Positions 34,601 to 43,662 of a stretch of DNA of 64,000 bases are shown here, piece by piece (the stretch's first letter is position 1; each line of letters starts with the position of its first letter). The position numbers were made by a program, and so were the translations under genes. This stretch comes from Bacillus sp. Marseille-Q1617 (GTDB lineage: Bacteria; Bacillota; Bacilli; Bacillales; Bacillaceae_B), in assembly GCF_903645295.1 (NCBI RefSeq), contig NZ_CAHJXM010000001.1, positions 992,001 to 1,056,000 of the forward strand, read 5' to 3'. Under the pieces are notes generated by a model. The model was given only the letters and a program-made list of their open reading frames with translations. It searched no databases and was not told the origin of the DNA.

Positions 34601-36213
34601 TTATTTCACCGCCTCCTCACCATGACATCTATTCAATCGAGGATCTTGCAGAATTGATTCATAATTTGAAAAACGCAAATCCACAAGCGCGGATCAGCGT
34701 GAAACTGGTTTCGGCTGTAGGGGTTGGGACGATTGCTGCAGGTGTCGCAAAAGGCCGTGCGGATGTTGTGCTTATTTCTGGATATGATGGAGGAACGGGT
34801 GCTGCCCCAAGAACGAGCTTGAAACATACCGGCCTCCCATGGGAAATCGGACTGGCAGAAGCCCATCAAACCCTGCTGTTAAACCGACTTCGTGACCGTA
34901 TTGTCGTTGAGACAGACGGGAAAATGATGACGGGACGTGATGTGGTTGTAGCTTCCCTCTTGGGAGCGGAAGAATTCGGTTTTTCAACTGCACCGCTTGT
35001 TGTCCTTGGCTGCGTCATGATGCGTGTCTGTCATATGAATACGTGTCCTGTCGGCATTGCAACACAGGACCCTGAGCTTCGCAAGAAATACATGGGGGAC
35101 CCTGAGCATGTGGCGAATTTCATGCGATTTGTTGCACAGGAAGCGAGAGAGCTGATGGCAGAGCTAGGTTTCAGAACGATCAATGAAATGATTGGAAGAA
35201 CCGATGTATTGCAAACGAATGAGGCAATCGATCATTGGAAAGCGAAAGGACTCGATCTGTCTGCACTTCTTTATCAGCCGGATGTACCTGAGAAAGTAAG
35301 CAGATATGCAGTCAGAGCACAGGATCATGAGCTTGAGAAGACTTTTGATTACCAAGAACTGATCCCTAGATGCCGTAAAGCGATTGAAAACAAGGAGCCG
35401 ATTGAAGTATCGACTGCCATCCGAAACATCAACCGTGTAACGGGTACGATGCTTGGGAGTGAAATAACCAAGCGTTACGGGTCTGAAGGTCTTCCGGAAG
35501 ATACAATCCGTCTGAAGTTTACGGGTTCTGCAGGTCAGAGTTTCGGTGCCTATATCCCGAAAGGTTTGACTCTTCGTCTTGTCGGGGATGCAAATGATTT
35601 CGTAGGAAAAGGATTGTCCGGCGGTAAGATCATCGTCCATCCTGATCCGACATCAACATTTGTCCCGGAACGCAATACAATCATCGGAAACGTATCATTC
35701 TACGGTGCTTCAGCTGGTGAAGCATACATCTACGGAATTGCCGGTGAACGCTTCTGTGTAAGAAACAGCGGTGCGAATGTAGTCGTAGAAGGCGTCGGCG
35801 ACCATGGGTGCGAATACATGACAGGCGGAAAGGTTGTCATCCTGGGACGTACAGGGCGGAATTTTGCGGCAGGAATGTCCGGCGGGACCGCTTATGTGCT
35901 GGATGAGGACGGATCGTTCAATTCCCGCTGTAATAAGGAGCTTGTCCTCCTGCAGCCATTATTCGACCCGGAAGAAACGAAGGAAGTATATGACCTTATA
36001 CAAAACTACGTTAACTATACAAACAGTGCGAATGGTAAAAAAATATTGGCTAATTGGGATGCGTATGTGTCCAAATTTGTACGAGTGATTCCTAAATCCT
36101 ACCTGAAAATGAAAGAGAGAATTTCAGAGCTTGAAAGCAGTGGATTAGAGAAATACGAAGCTGAGATGACAGCCTTCGAAGAAAGTACAAAAATTTTAGA
36201 GCCAGTTAAATAA
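31627..36213 (+). CDS. gltA: Glutamate synthase (NADPH) large subunit
   Basis: Large subunit (gltA in B. subtilis, gltB in E. coli), 1528 residues. It converts 2-oxoglutarate plus glutamine to two glutamate. The glutamine amidotransferase domain begins after a 20-residue propeptide at Cys21 ([13 protein letters not shown]). The FMN-binding synthase domain is at about 850-1230 with [10 protein letters not shown] and [13 protein letters not shown]. The [3Fe-4S] site is [17 protein letters not shown] near residue 1142. The GXGXG beta-helix tail spans about 1260-1480. GAGGGGG precedes ATG 31627; an ATG at 31623 is out of frame. It is separated from the small subunit gene by 298 bases of inserted repeats. 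Confidence 0.97.
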   Translation: MKNNLPVAQGLYDPAHEHEACGIGMIANIDGKKSHNIVQNAINILCNLEHRGGQSADTSTGDGAGILTQIPHRFFKKQCEKEDIHLPGEGEYGVGMVFLPEHYDSRMQSKELFERIIEEEGQKTLGWRPVPINDSFVGKVASKSKPFIRQVFIGASDDMQTRMDFERKLYVIRKRIEKETSQIEELKDVYLCSLSSTTIVYKGMLIPEQLDSFYIDLNHPEFQSALALVHSRFSTNTFPSWQRSHPNRYTIHNGEFNTLRGNVNWMRAREQLCHSSAFSEEDLEKILPVIDETGSDSSMFDNAFEFLHLSGRSLAHTAMMMVPEPWENDDTIHPKKKDFYEYHSCLMEPWDGPAALVFTDGKQIGACLDRNGLRPARYYVTKNGMIVLGSEVGALDIFADDIVYKDRLQPGKMLLVDLEKGRMIPDEEIKLRVANEQPYRHWLNNHKKELKDLPEAPYGSEIYTSEEVLVQQQAFGYTTEEINKIIKPMVTDGKDPVGSMGYDSPLAVLSKKPQLLFNYFKQLFAQVTNPPIDAIREQIVTSVGTTIGAEGNLVDPGPESCRHIRLETPVLTTEELERLRYQNEDGFKAVTLSTLFNVTEEEDQLEGALDKLFARADIAIKEGATLLILSDRGVTQERAAIPALLAVSGLHQHLIRQRIRTKVSLLVESGEPREVHHFATLLGYGAEAITPYLAYESLRDLVNKGELQQTTHREAVKTYVKAATDGVMKVLSKMGISTIQSYRGAQIFEAIGIHKEVIDKYFTRTASRLGGIKLDIIEKEVLMRHRKAFVDRKDHNRSLESGDEFQYRKNGEDHQYNPNTIHTLQHACRTNNFETFKKYSKMLTDEKQNLQSLRGLLSFKERQPVPLEEVESVEEICKRFKTGAMSFGSISQEAHEALAIAMNRIGGRSNSGEGGEHPNRFTRDENGDLRRSSIKQVASGRFGVTSHYLVNADEIQIKVAQGAKPGEGGHLPGKKVYPWVAEVRGSTPGVELISPPPHHDIYSIEDLAELIHNLKNANPQARISVKLVSAVGVGTIAAGVAKGRADVVLISGYDGGTGAAPRTSLKHTGLPWEIGLAEAHQTLLLNRLRDRIVVETDGKMMTGRDVVVASLLGAEEFGFSTAPLVVLGCVMMRVCHMNTCPVGIATQDPELRKKYMGDPEHVANFMRFVAQEARELMAELGFRTINEMIGRTDVLQTNEAIDHWKAKGLDLSALLYQPDVPEKVSRYAVRAQDHELEKTFDYQELIPRCRKAIENKEPIEVSTAIRNINRVTGTMLGSEITKRYGSEGLPEDTIRLKFTGSAGQSFGAYIPKGLTLRLVGDANDFVGKGLSGGKIIVHPDPTSTFVPERNTIIGNVSFYGASAGEAYIYGIAGERFCVRNSGANVVVEGVGDHGCEYMTGGKVVILGRTGRNFAAGMSGGTAYVLDEDGSFNSRCNKELVLLQPLFDPEETKEVYDLIQNYVNYTNSANGKKILANWDAYVSKFVRVIPKSYLKMKERISELESSGLEKYEAEMTAFEESTKILEPVK

Positions 36214-36462
36214 GAAAAGCGGAAGGGCTTTGAACAGAGGCGGGTGGCATAAGGCGAATTGGCCATGAAGGCGTTCATTGCCTTCCTGGCCGATTTGACT
36301 TATGACATGTGCCTCTAAGCCCTGAAGCTGGACAATAAGAAAAGCGAAAGGGCCTTGCTCAGCCCCGACCAACGCTTCAAGGCCGACCGGTGAAGTCGTT
36401 CTTTGACTTCATTGGGCGGACCGAAACGTCTTGGGGGCTAGACGGTGAAGCTGGACAATTCT
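36213..36462. repeat. Two tandem core modules (copy C) inside the glt operon
   Basis: Module 1 (about 36213-36337) is the element core in the same orientation as in copy B (AGAAAAGCGGAAGGGCTTTG to AAGCCCTGAAGCTGGACAA). Module 2 (about 36338-36462) starts alike (AGAAAAGCGAAAGGGCCTTG) but has a different interior and ends with the same GAAGCTGGACAA. Each can fold as a long hairpin. Outer arms and terminal repeats are absent. Confidence 0.72.
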
Positions 36463-36511
36463 CGAGGTTGAATTTTAATCTCTATAAATAAAAAAAAGAA
36501 GGGGGATATGA

Positions 36512-37999
36512 ATGGGAAAAGCAACTGGTTTCATGGAGTACAAGAGACAATCACTAGATGAAAGGAATCCTTCCGAACGTACTAAAGACTGGAATGATTA
36601 CACACTTCCGCTTTCAGAGGAAGAAGTCAGGAAACAAGGGGCACGCTGCATGGACTGCGGCGTCCCTACCTGCCAGTCCGGTATGGAGCTTGCAGGGGTC
36701 ACGACGGGCTGCCCTGTTTATCATCTGATTCCAGAATGGAATGACCTGGTGTATCAAGGACAATGGAAAGAAGCACTCAAACGGGAGCATGAAATGAATA
36801 ACTTCCCCGAGTTCACAGGCTTTGCCTGTCCTGCACCTTGTGAAGGGGCATGTGTCCTTGGCATCAATGAACCTCCTGTCGCAATCCGAACGGTGGAAAG
36901 GTCCATTATCGAGAAAGGATTTGAAGAAGGCTGGGTCGTACCTCAGCCTCCTGAGATCCGTACTGGAAAAAGGGTGGCAGTAGTCGGCTCCGGTCCGGCG
37001 GGATTGGCTGCGGCTGCCCAGCTCAACAAAGCAGGTCATCTCGTAACGGTATTTGAAAGAAATGACCGTGTTGGAGGTCTATTGACCTATGGGATCCCTG
37101 AAATGAAGCTTCCATACTCTATTGTAAAGAGACGTGTGGATATTCTGGAAAAAGAGGGCATTAAATTTGTAACGAATACTGAAGTCGGCAAGGATGTTTC
37201 CTCTTCAGAACTAAAGAGTGAATTCGATGCAGTCATCCTCTGCGGGGGCGCAACGGTTCACCGCAACCTTGAGGTGGAAGGAAGAAATTTAAAAGGGGTC
37301 CATTATGCAATGGATTTCCTGCATGCGAACACAAAGAGCTTATTGGATTCCAATTTTGAAGATGGAAACTATCTTTCTGCAGCAGGTAAAAATGTGATTG
37401 TCATCGGAGGAGGAGATACAGGTACAGATTGCCTGGCGACTTCGATCAGACATAACTGCAAGAGCCTGACTCAATTTGATATCTATGCGAAAAAAGGGGC
37501 CATCCGCGATGAAGTGGGGAACCCTTGGCCGCAGTATCCAATCATCCATCGTGTGGAATACGGGCAGAAGGAAGCGGAAGAAGTATTCGGCCATGACCCG
37601 CGTGCCTACGCGGTCATGACGAAGAAATTCGTCGGCGATGAAGAAGGACATATCAAAGAAGTCCATACGGTGAACGTTTCATTGAAGATCGATGAAAACG
37701 GCAATCGTATACGTGAAGAGCTTCCAGGTACAGAAAAAGTTTGGCCGGCCGACCTTGTTCTCCTTGCAATCGGCTTTAGCGGTCCTGAACAAGGCCTGTT
37801 GAAGGAGCTTGAAATCGAAACGAAAAGTAACTCCACCGTTGATGCCGAGTATGATAAGTACATGACTAATGTCGAAGGCGTTTTTGCAGCTGGAGACATG
37901 AGACGCGGTCAAAGCCTGATCGTCTGGGCCATCAACGAAGGACGCGGGGCAGCACGAGAATGCGACCGCTTCTTAATGGGTACAACTGAACTGCCATAA
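36512..37999 (+). CDS. gltB: Glutamate synthase (NADPH) small subunit
   Basis: Small subunit (gltB in B. subtilis, gltD in E. coli), 495 residues. It oxidises NADPH and passes electrons to the large subunit. The N-terminal cysteine-rich region carries [21 protein letters not shown] and [12 protein letters not shown] for two [4Fe-4S] clusters. The FAD-binding motif [14 protein letters not shown] is near residue 153 and the NADPH motif [13 protein letters not shown] near 295; the C-terminal [19 protein letters not shown] binds FAD. AAGAAGGGGGATATG gives a strong start. The terminator follows 5 bases after the stop. Confidence 0.96.
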   Translation: MGKATGFMEYKRQSLDERNPSERTKDWNDYTLPLSEEEVRKQGARCMDCGVPTCQSGMELAGVTTGCPVYHLIPEWNDLVYQGQWKEALKREHEMNNFPEFTGFACPAPCEGACVLGINEPPVAIRTVERSIIEKGFEEGWVVPQPPEIRTGKRVAVVGSGPAGLAAAAQLNKAGHLVTVFERNDRVGGLLTYGIPEMKLPYSIVKRRVDILEKEGIKFVTNTEVGKDVSSSELKSEFDAVILCGGATVHRNLEVEGRNLKGVHYAMDFLHANTKSLLDSNFEDGNYLSAAGKNVIVIGGGDTGTDCLATSIRHNCKSLTQFDIYAKKGAIRDEVGNPWPQYPIIHRVEYGQKEAEEVFGHDPRAYAVMTKKFVGDEEGHIKEVHTVNVSLKIDENGNRIREELPGTEKVWPADLVLLAIGFSGPEQGLLKELEIETKSNSTVDAEYDKYMTNVEGVFAAGDMRRGQSLIVWAINEGRGAARECDRFLMGTTELP

Positions 38000-38003
38000 T
38001 CAA

Positions 38004-38046
38004 AGACAGATCTCCAATGATATCGCTTGGAGGTCTGTTTTTTTTA
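38004..38046 (+). terminator. Terminator of the glt operon
   Basis: ACAGATCTCCAA and TTGGAGGTCTGT arms followed by eight T residues. Confidence 0.88.
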
Positions 38047-38179
38047 CATAATCGTCATAAGGACTTATTAACATGTGGATAAAAACCATGTTTGTAATTA
38101 TTTACTAATACTATTCTACTAAGTCATTAGTCTCTTTTCTACTGCACTCATTAAGGAGAAAATAAATGAAAGGGTTTTC

Positions 38180-38195
38180 ATTGGTATATACAAAT
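38180..38195 (+). promoter_or_regulatory. NagR (dre) operator before nagP
   Basis: ATTGGTATATACAAAT differs from the nagA-proximal dre mainly by the core G to T change and the end bases. It lies 165 bases before nagP in a 310-base gap that otherwise holds a small leader ORF. Confidence 0.62.
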
Positions 38196-38248
38196 GATTC
38201 TAAACTGGTCCACTTATGAATAGTTTCTACTAGAGGAGTTTTGTCCAT

Positions 38249-38317
38249 ATGCAGTTAAAAACTCCAGCACCCAGAAAGACAGGAAGTGATGTCACGTCTA
38301 TTGATGAGAGGGTCTAA
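38249..38317 (+). CDS. Possible 22-residue leader ORF before nagP
   Basis: An ATG frame encoding a 22-residue peptide (starts MQLKTPAPRKTG, ends SIDERV) is preceded by AGAGGAG at 10-base spacing and lies 43 bases before nagP. No similarity known. Support is the ribosome binding site and position only, so it may be chance. Confidence 0.28.
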   Translation: MQLKTPAPRKTGSDVTSIDERV

Positions 38318-38359
38318 GAGGAATCAACGGAGAACTCACAAGATAGGGGGAAAAGAAAA

Positions 38360-39811
38360 ATGATGAACTATTTACAAAGAATCGGGCGGTCATTGATGCT
38401 GCCGGTTGCGGTTCTGCCGGCAGCGGCGATCCTGATGGGGATTGGGTATTGGATCGATCCAACAGGCTGGGGAGCAGATAGTCCTGTTGCGGCTTTCTTG
38501 ATCAAAGCCGGTGCCTCAATTATTGATAACATGTCCATTTTATTCGCTGTCGGGGTTGCCTTGGGGATGGCGAAAGCTAGGGATGGGTCCGCTGCCCTCA
38601 GTGGATTGGTCGCTTATCTAGTGATTACCACACTGCTTTCAAGCGGTTCTGTGGCAATGCTTCAAGGAGTGGAAGCAGAAGCTGTAAATCCCGCTTTTGC
38701 TAAGATTGGAAATCAATTTGTCGGGATCCTTTCAGGACTTGTAGCAGCAAGCATGTATAACCGGTTCAGTCATGTAAAATTGCCGGATGCCCTCGCATTC
38801 TTCAGCGGTAAACGATTAGTGCCGATCATGTCCGCTGTAGCGATGCTGGTTGTATCCGGTATCATGCTATTCGTATGGCCGGTTATTTATACTGCGCTTG
38901 TTTCATTCGGAAAAGAAATCAGTGCCTTAAGCTTCACGGGCGCAGGTCTGTATGGATTCTTCAACCGCTTATTGATCCCGACAGGTCTTCACCATGCCCT
39001 GAACTCAGTATTCTGGTTCGATGTGGCAGGAATCAATGATATCGGAAACTTCTGGTCCGGCAACGGTGAAAAAGGTGTTACCGGAATGTATCAGGCTGGG
39101 TTCTTCCCGGTCATGATGTTCGGACTTCCGGCGGCTGCACTTGCGATGTATCATGCGGCTAAACCTGCCAAGAAGAAACAGGTTGCTTCCCTTATGCTTG
39201 CAGCTGGTTTTGCTTCCTTCTTTACTGGAGTAACAGAACCACTTGAATTCGCATTTATGTTCGTAGCTCCTGCTCTTTATTTAGCTCATGCAGTGTTAAC
39301 AGGTTTATCCCTTGCCATTGCGTCATTCTTCCAATGGACGGCAGGGTTCGGATTCAGTGCAGGTTTCGTCGACTTTGTATTGAGCTCGAGACTTCCACTG
39401 GCAAATATGCCTTTTATGCTCCTTGTACAGGGGATCGTGTTTGCACTAATTTATTACTTCCTGTTCCGCTTCCTGATTGCCAAGTTCAATCTGATGACGC
39501 CTGGGCGTGAAGAAGATACGGAGGAGGGAGCGATTGCCGAACCGGTCTCTCAGAAAGATCGATTTGCGGCAATGGCAGCGGAGATCTATGCAGGTCTTGG
39601 CGGAGATATGAATGTAACATCCGTCGACAACTGCATCACCCGCCTGCGTGTGGAAGTGAAGAATATGGATGCAGTCGATCAACAAAGAATAAAAGCGACC
39701 GGAGTGCCGGGAATCAAAATCACAGGTGCAAACTCCATCCAGGTCGTGGTTGGCACATCCGTCCAATTCGTAGCAGATGAAGTTGAGAAGCTTCGGAATA
39801 AAAGTGCATAA
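38360..39811 (+). CDS. nagP: NagP, N-acetylglucosamine PTS EIICB component
   Basis: PTS permease for GlcNAc, 483 residues. The EIIC domain (about 1-375) shows MLPVAVLPAAAILMGIGYWIDP, GLHHALNSVFWFDVAGI and GVTEPLEFAFMFVAPALYLAHA, characteristic of the GlcNAc/glucose branch. The C-terminal EIIB domain (about 400-483) carries the phosphorylated Cys in SVDNCITRLRVEVKN. No EIIA domain is present, like B. subtilis NagP and unlike E. coli NagE. ATG 38360 or 38363 follows ATAGGGGGAAAA. Upstream dre suggests NagR control together with nagAB and murP. Confidence 0.9.
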   Translation: MMNYLQRIGRSLMLPVAVLPAAAILMGIGYWIDPTGWGADSPVAAFLIKAGASIIDNMSILFAVGVALGMAKARDGSAALSGLVAYLVITTLLSSGSVAMLQGVEAEAVNPAFAKIGNQFVGILSGLVAASMYNRFSHVKLPDALAFFSGKRLVPIMSAVAMLVVSGIMLFVWPVIYTALVSFGKEISALSFTGAGLYGFFNRLLIPTGLHHALNSVFWFDVAGINDIGNFWSGNGEKGVTGMYQAGFFPVMMFGLPAAALAMYHAAKPAKKKQVASLMLAAGFASFFTGVTEPLEFAFMFVAPALYLAHAVLTGLSLAIASFFQWTAGFGFSAGFVDFVLSSRLPLANMPFMLLVQGIVFALIYYFLFRFLIAKFNLMTPGREEDTEEGAIAEPVSQKDRFAAMAAEIYAGLGGDMNVTSVDNCITRLRVEVKNMDAVDQQRIKATGVPGIKITGANSIQVVVGTSVQFVADEVEKLRNKSA

Positions 39812-39899
39812 GAAAAAGACTTGATGAAAAATGTGCTGGTTTTTATTGAACAGCTAACACTAGTGAGAGGTTTAAGCCTGTTGCTGCTTGTTCTAGCAT

Positions 39900-40162
39900 T
39901 TGATTGGAGTGCAAGACGAAGATTCCTGCGGGAAAAGCGACCAATGTGAGACTTGTCCAGCTGCGGGGCTTAGAGGCACATGTCATAAGTCAAATCGACC
40001 AAGAAGGCAAAGAACGCCTTCGTGGACGATTCGTCTTATGCCAACCGCCTCTAAGCAAAGCCCCTCCGCTTTTCTTCCCACAGGCGCAGAGCGCCGAGGA
40101 GGCTCCCCGCTCGCCCGCGGAAAGCGAAGTCTTGCACGGAAATCAAATGCGGTGTTTAATGT
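39900..40162. repeat. Nested inverted-repeat element, copy D (inner arms plus core)
   Basis: Left arm TGATTGGAGTGCAAGACGAAG (39900-39920) and right arm ending in TTGCACGGAAATCA (about 40132-40145) enclose a core oriented opposite to copy B (reads GGGGCTTAGAGGCACATG to CCCCTCCGCTTTTCTT on the plus strand). The outer terminal repeats and terminator layer are missing. It follows nagP by about 90 bases. Confidence 0.75.
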
Positions 40163-40206
40163 TGAATAATCATATACTATTTTCATTCAAATACTGATAG
40201 TCATAA

Positions 40207-40240
40207 AGGGACGGACCCCGCATATGGGTCCGTCCCTCTT
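40207..40240. terminator. Strong hairpin between copy D and the DUF2161 gene
   Basis: AGGGACGGACCC and GGGTCCGTCCCT with a 7-base loop. Downstream on plus is CTTCTAATC, not a clean T-run; it may still terminate nagP or be a repeat-derived hairpin. Confidence 0.5.
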
Positions 40241-40323
40241 CTAATCTATAAATCCCCCTTACAAACCAACTCAAATGGTCTATACTTTTAATAAAGAGAT
40301 TTTCAATAAAGAAGGTTTTACAT

Positions 40324-41052
40324 ATGACAGAGAAAAAAAGAAAAGAAGCCGACCTCTATCAACCCATCCAAAAACACTTCACAAAACTGGGTTACAAAGT
40401 CAATGGTGAAGTGAAGGACTGCGACCTTACTGCGGTGAAGGGAGAAGAACTCATTATTGTTGAGTTGAAACTTTCATTGACGGTCGATTTATTGATCCAG
40501 GCAGCAAAACGGCAGCGTCTGACAGAGATGGTTTATATTGCGATCCCTAAGCCGAAACGAACCCGCTCGAAAAGGTGGAATGACATCTGTCACCTTGTGA
40601 AAAGATTGGAATTGGGCTTGATTACGGTTTCTTTAACCAAAAGGCCAAAGGTTGAATTTACAGCCCATCCCCAGCCGTTCGACCGCAAGAAAGTCATGAC
40701 ATACAGCAAACGCAAAAGGACTGCCCTGATAAAAGAAATTGAAGGACGAAGCGCTGACTATAATACCGGCGGGAGCAATAAGACGAAAATTATGACGGCT
40801 TATAAAGAAAGCTGCATCCACATCGCTTGCTGCCTCGAGAATTATGGACCGTTGTCCCCAAAAGCATTAAAAGAAATCGGGACCGGGGATAAAACGCCTT
40901 CCATTTTACAAAAGAATTATTATAAATGGTTCGACCGGGTGCAGAGAGGCGTCTACCAACTAAATGAAAATGGAAAAAAAGAGTTGGCAGATTATCCAGA
41001 GTTGGTGACTTATTATGTGGAAAAGATGAAAGAGCGTCCGGAAAGCAGATGA
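40324..41052 (+). CDS. DUF2161 family protein, PD-(D/E)XK nuclease-like fold
   Basis: 242 residues. The N-terminal part (about 1-125) has a plausible PD-(D/E)XK core: EADLYQPIQKHFTKLGY, then an Asp in KDCDLTAVKG and the ELIIVELKLSLT strand with E-x-K. Families with this domain are called putative phosphodiesterases; no substrate is known. The C-terminal part (about 150-240) looks like a winged-helix module (YGPLSPKALKEIGTGDKTPSILQKNYYKWFDRVQRGVYQL). ATG follows AAGAAGG. It is flanked on both sides by repeat elements, with no co-directional partner. Nuclease activity is inference. Confidence 0.75.
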   Translation: MTEKKRKEADLYQPIQKHFTKLGYKVNGEVKDCDLTAVKGEELIIVELKLSLTVDLLIQAAKRQRLTEMVYIAIPKPKRTRSKRWNDICHLVKRLELGLITVSLTKRPKVEFTAHPQPFDRKKVMTYSKRKRTALIKEIEGRSADYNTGGSNKTKIMTAYKESCIHIACCLENYGPLSPKALKEIGTGDKTPSILQKNYYKWFDRVQRGVYQLNENGKKELADYPELVTYYVEKMKERPESR

Positions 41053-41158
41053 GTTGGAGTAATCACGCTGGTTCAAAATTCGACTTTGTAAAAGTAAGAG
41101 TAATCATCCAATTTCAGGATATCCTATTCTTAATAACAATTTCGATGAGGTGATTTCT

Positions 41159-41707
41159 GTGCCTAATACGTTTGAAGCATTGTTTGATTATCTTAAAACA
41201 CGGTTCGATGATGAACCTAAGCCCCGTCCGCATGTCGGTGAAGCCATGGGCTTCTGGTTATATTACACAGCCATTGCGGAAGAGATTCCAGTCCTTGAAG
41301 CAGCTATGAATACAACGACGGATAAAGACCTGGTTCACCTCTTGGAGGATACAAAAAAACTCGCTCTTCATCAAATGCAGACAACAGAGGAGTTTATGTT
41401 GAAAGAAGGGATCCCTCTGCCGGATACTTCTGAAAAGAAACCGGTGTCCGATCCAAATAGTGTTCCTCTCGGGGTAAAAGCGACAGACTCTGAGATTGCC
41501 AACCTGATTTCAGCAAAAATTGCAACAAATATTGTCATGTGCGCCACCAATAACAGCCAAAGCGTAAGAAGTGACATCGGCTTGATTTGGATGCGATTCC
41601 AATCGGAAAAATCTGTATTGGGAATGGAATTGAAAACGAAAATGAAGGAGCGCGGCTGGCTGAAAATCCCGCCTGCTTATATGCCGCCGGGTGCCCCAGT
41701 CAATTAA
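41159..41707 (+). CDS. DUF3231-like ferritin/CotF-type helical protein
   Basis: 182 residues, largely helical, resembling one half of the DUF3231 proteins found only in spore-forming Bacilli and related to coat-protein CotF-like bundles. Visible features are GEAMGFWLYYTAIAEEIPVLEAAMNT, then HQMQTTEEFMLKEGIPLPDTSEKKP and LISAKIATNIVMCATNNSQSVRSDIGL. DUF3231 proteins are often twice this length with a duplicated unit, so this is a single-unit form. GTG 41159 is chosen over GTG 41150 because GATGAGGTG overlaps the earlier codon. Function unknown; a spore or stress association is guesswork. Confidence 0.68.
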   Translation: MPNTFEALFDYLKTRFDDEPKPRPHVGEAMGFWLYYTAIAEEIPVLEAAMNTTTDKDLVHLLEDTKKLALHQMQTTEEFMLKEGIPLPDTSEKKPVSDPNSVPLGVKATDSEIANLISAKIATNIVMCATNNSQSVRSDIGLIWMRFQSEKSVLGMELKTKMKERGWLKIPPAYMPPGAPVN

Positions 41708-41715
41708 TTATACTT

Positions 41716-42149
41716 GAGGTTGGGACAAAAGTATTTTAGTCAAGGAAAACCCGAACTAATTTGTGATATAAGAGACAAATTAGTTCGGGTTTTTAATTTT
41801 TTCCTAATGAACATTTGATTTAGTGCTTTCCAGCGGTTGATTGAAGTGCAAGACGAAGACTCCTGCGGGAGAAGTGGCCAATGTGAGACTTGTCTAGCTG
41901 CGGGGCTTAGAAGCACATGTCATAAGTCAAATCGACCAAGAAGGCAAAGAACGCCTTCGTGGTCGATTCGTCTTATGCCAACCGCCTCTAAGCAAAGCCC
42001 CTCCGCTTTTCTTCCCGCAGGCGAAGCCGAGGAGGCTCACGGGTCACCCGCGGAAAGCGTAGTCTTGCACGGAAATCATTAGCGGTATTAAGAGACTACT
42101 CTGAAATTGTTTGTTTTTGTGTAGTGGTTTTTAGTTTTGTCCTAGCTTC
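41716..42149. mobile_element. MITE-like nested inverted-repeat element, copy E
   Basis: About 434 bases with terminal repeats GAGGTTGGGACAAAA and, at the right end, a sequence reverse-complementing to GAAGCTAGGACAAAA. The layers match copy B: a terminator hairpin (41746-41794), inner arm TGATTGAAGTGCAAGACGAAG (41838-41858) and its partner ending GCACGGAAATCATTAGCGGT near 42085. The core (about 41879-42017) is in the opposite orientation to copy B. No transposase. Confidence 0.8.
41746..41796 (+). terminator. Element-borne terminator after the DUF3231 gene
   Basis: AACCCGAACTAATTTG and CAAATTAGTTCGGGTT arms, then TTTTAATTTTTT. It begins 39 bases after the DUF3231 stop and is part of copy E. 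Confidence 0.8.
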
Positions 42150-42231
42150 ATTTTTTATATGGTTTACCCTTCAAAACATATCCATTTTCCTATAAAATAA
42201 AAGAAAGAATTTTCGGAAAAAGGATGATCGT

Positions 42232-43182
42232 ATGAAGAAAGCTTCAGTACTGAGAGACTTCCCATATCCATTCAAAGATCAAGTTTACCGCTATTCCAAT
42301 AACTCCATTCCATTACATACGCCAAACTGCATCGAAGTCACCTCTACGTATATAGAAGAAATGCGATTAAAACGAACACTTCTTGAGAACCATCCTGAAC
42401 GCTGCTTCCAATCACTTCCTCATAGTGTTCATGCCCAGTGGGAGGTGGTGGACACGGTGATCGATCACCTGGTTACCTATTACCCCCAGCACTTTTCAGT
42501 TGAAAGAAACGGTCGGCATTGGACATTCCGCAACAACATTCTAAAAGATAATAACACCTTTATATATGGCGACGAATCCAGTCTTCCTTGTCAGCCGCTG
42601 GATTTTATCGGGAGGCACATCCAGGAAGATCTGATCCTTATGATGCAGCGGGACGGTGATCTATATCTGGACGCGGGCCAGCTTTGTTTTCCTGCGAATT
42701 GTTCGCTTGCATTTAATGCCGGCATGAATTTCAAAGAAATTCATAGACCGATTCCGGGATTTAAAGAGGAGGGAATGGATGGGCGGATTCTTACCTTTTT
42801 ACTGAAGATGGAAGCAGGGGATCCGTGGGTACGCAGGAACTGGTCACTGATGGCGGGGAATCGTTTGGATACTTCACTTGAAACCTTCGATCAATGGGGC
42901 GCCGACAGAAGAAAGGTCACAAAAGAGAATGCAGGGGAATTTGTTCATTTCAGGGTTGAAGTCCAGAAGCTCTTCAGGATGCCTGGTTCGAATGGAATTC
43001 TTTTTACCATTCATACTCATTTGCTGTCCCTCGAAACATTTGCCTCGAATCCTGATTGGCTTCACCAGTTTTATCAGATCCTTGGGGAATTGCCGGAACA
43101 CATTACTGAGTATAAGGGGATCTCCCTTTATAAAGAGTCTGTACTGGATTATTTGAAAGCTAGAATGACTGAAAGCGGGTGA
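42232..43182 (+). CDS. Heme-dependent oxidative N-demethylase-like large subunit (DUF3445)
   Basis: 316 residues of the DUF3445 family, whose characterised member is the heme subunit of the Pseudomonas dimethylamine oxidative N-demethylase (a PAS-fold heme enzyme). Family-like stretches are the N-terminal FPYPFKDQVYRYSNN, then DFIGRHIQEDLILMMQRDGDLYLDAGQLCFPANCSL near residue 125, IHRPIPGF near 170, and NWSLMAGNRLDT near 205. Two genes for a CxxC small subunit and an FMN/[2Fe-2S] reductase follow at once, the same set as in dimethylamine monooxygenase (Dmm) operons. The substrate may be dimethylamine or another secondary amine; not provable here. ATG follows AAAAAGGATGATC. Confidence 0.82.
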   Translation: MKKASVLRDFPYPFKDQVYRYSNNSIPLHTPNCIEVTSTYIEEMRLKRTLLENHPERCFQSLPHSVHAQWEVVDTVIDHLVTYYPQHFSVERNGRHWTFRNNILKDNNTFIYGDESSLPCQPLDFIGRHIQEDLILMMQRDGDLYLDAGQLCFPANCSLAFNAGMNFKEIHRPIPGFKEEGMDGRILTFLLKMEAGDPWVRRNWSLMAGNRLDTSLETFDQWGADRRKVTKENAGEFVHFRVEVQKLFRMPGSNGILFTIHTHLLSLETFASNPDWLHQFYQILGELPEHITEYKGISLYKESVLDYLKARMTESG

Positions 43183-43188
43183 ATCATT

Positions 43189-43647
43189 TTGGATAACAAT
43201 GAACACTTCACCTTTATTCCTGGAAGGAGAATGTACTTATTTTGCGGGGATAAAGAAGGGATAAATAGACTTCAGCCGATCATCAACGAAGTGATTGACC
43301 GAAACCTCCCGTTTGAAAGCGTAGAAGTGGAGTCAACGGAGCTGGATACATGGCTGCACCGGCAGAAGATGGGAAGTTATTTATATGTATCTGCGTCCTG
43401 GGGGCAGGTCCGGGATATTAAAGTACTGGCAGAAAATATAGGCTTTACTGAAGAAGAAGCGCAGTACATAGGACGCGGTGAGAGGATCATGAATGTTTTT
43501 TGCTGCCGATGCCATGGTTTGACTCCTGCTCAGGAGTCGAAATCGAATCGCCACATAAGCTGTTCACATTGCCAATTACCCCTTGCCATTTCGGATCATT
43601 ATTCTTCACTGCGGGATGCATTTCTGGGTTATGCTGCGGAGAAATGA
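43189..43647 (+). CDS. Small CxxC subunit of dimethylamine-monooxygenase type
   Basis: 152 residues. The C-terminal part holds two cysteine pairs, FCCRCHGLTPA (near residue 103) and HISCSHCQLPLAISDHYS (near 123), forming a likely zinc or rubredoxin-like knuckle. The N-terminal 95 residues look like an alpha/beta (flavodoxin- or siderophore-reductase-like) domain with YLYVSASWGQVRDIKVLAENIGFTEEEAQYIG. It corresponds to the small Dmm subunit family. The start is TTG 43189, six bases after the large-subunit stop, with a mediocre ribosome binding site. The order large-small-reductase supports a single enzyme complex. Confidence 0.75.
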   Translation: MDNNEHFTFIPGRRMYLFCGDKEGINRLQPIINEVIDRNLPFESVEVESTELDTWLHRQKMGSYLYVSASWGQVRDIKVLAENIGFTEEEAQYIGRGERIMNVFCCRCHGLTPAQESKSNRHISCSHCQLPLAISDHYSSLRDAFLGYAAEK

Positions 43648-43662
43648 AAGGGTTGAAGAAAC

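Noticed and set aside
39900..40197. 89- and 97-codon plus-strand frames over copy D
   Set aside because: They translate the repeat element itself; similar frames recur in copy E because the DNA repeats, not because a protein is conserved.
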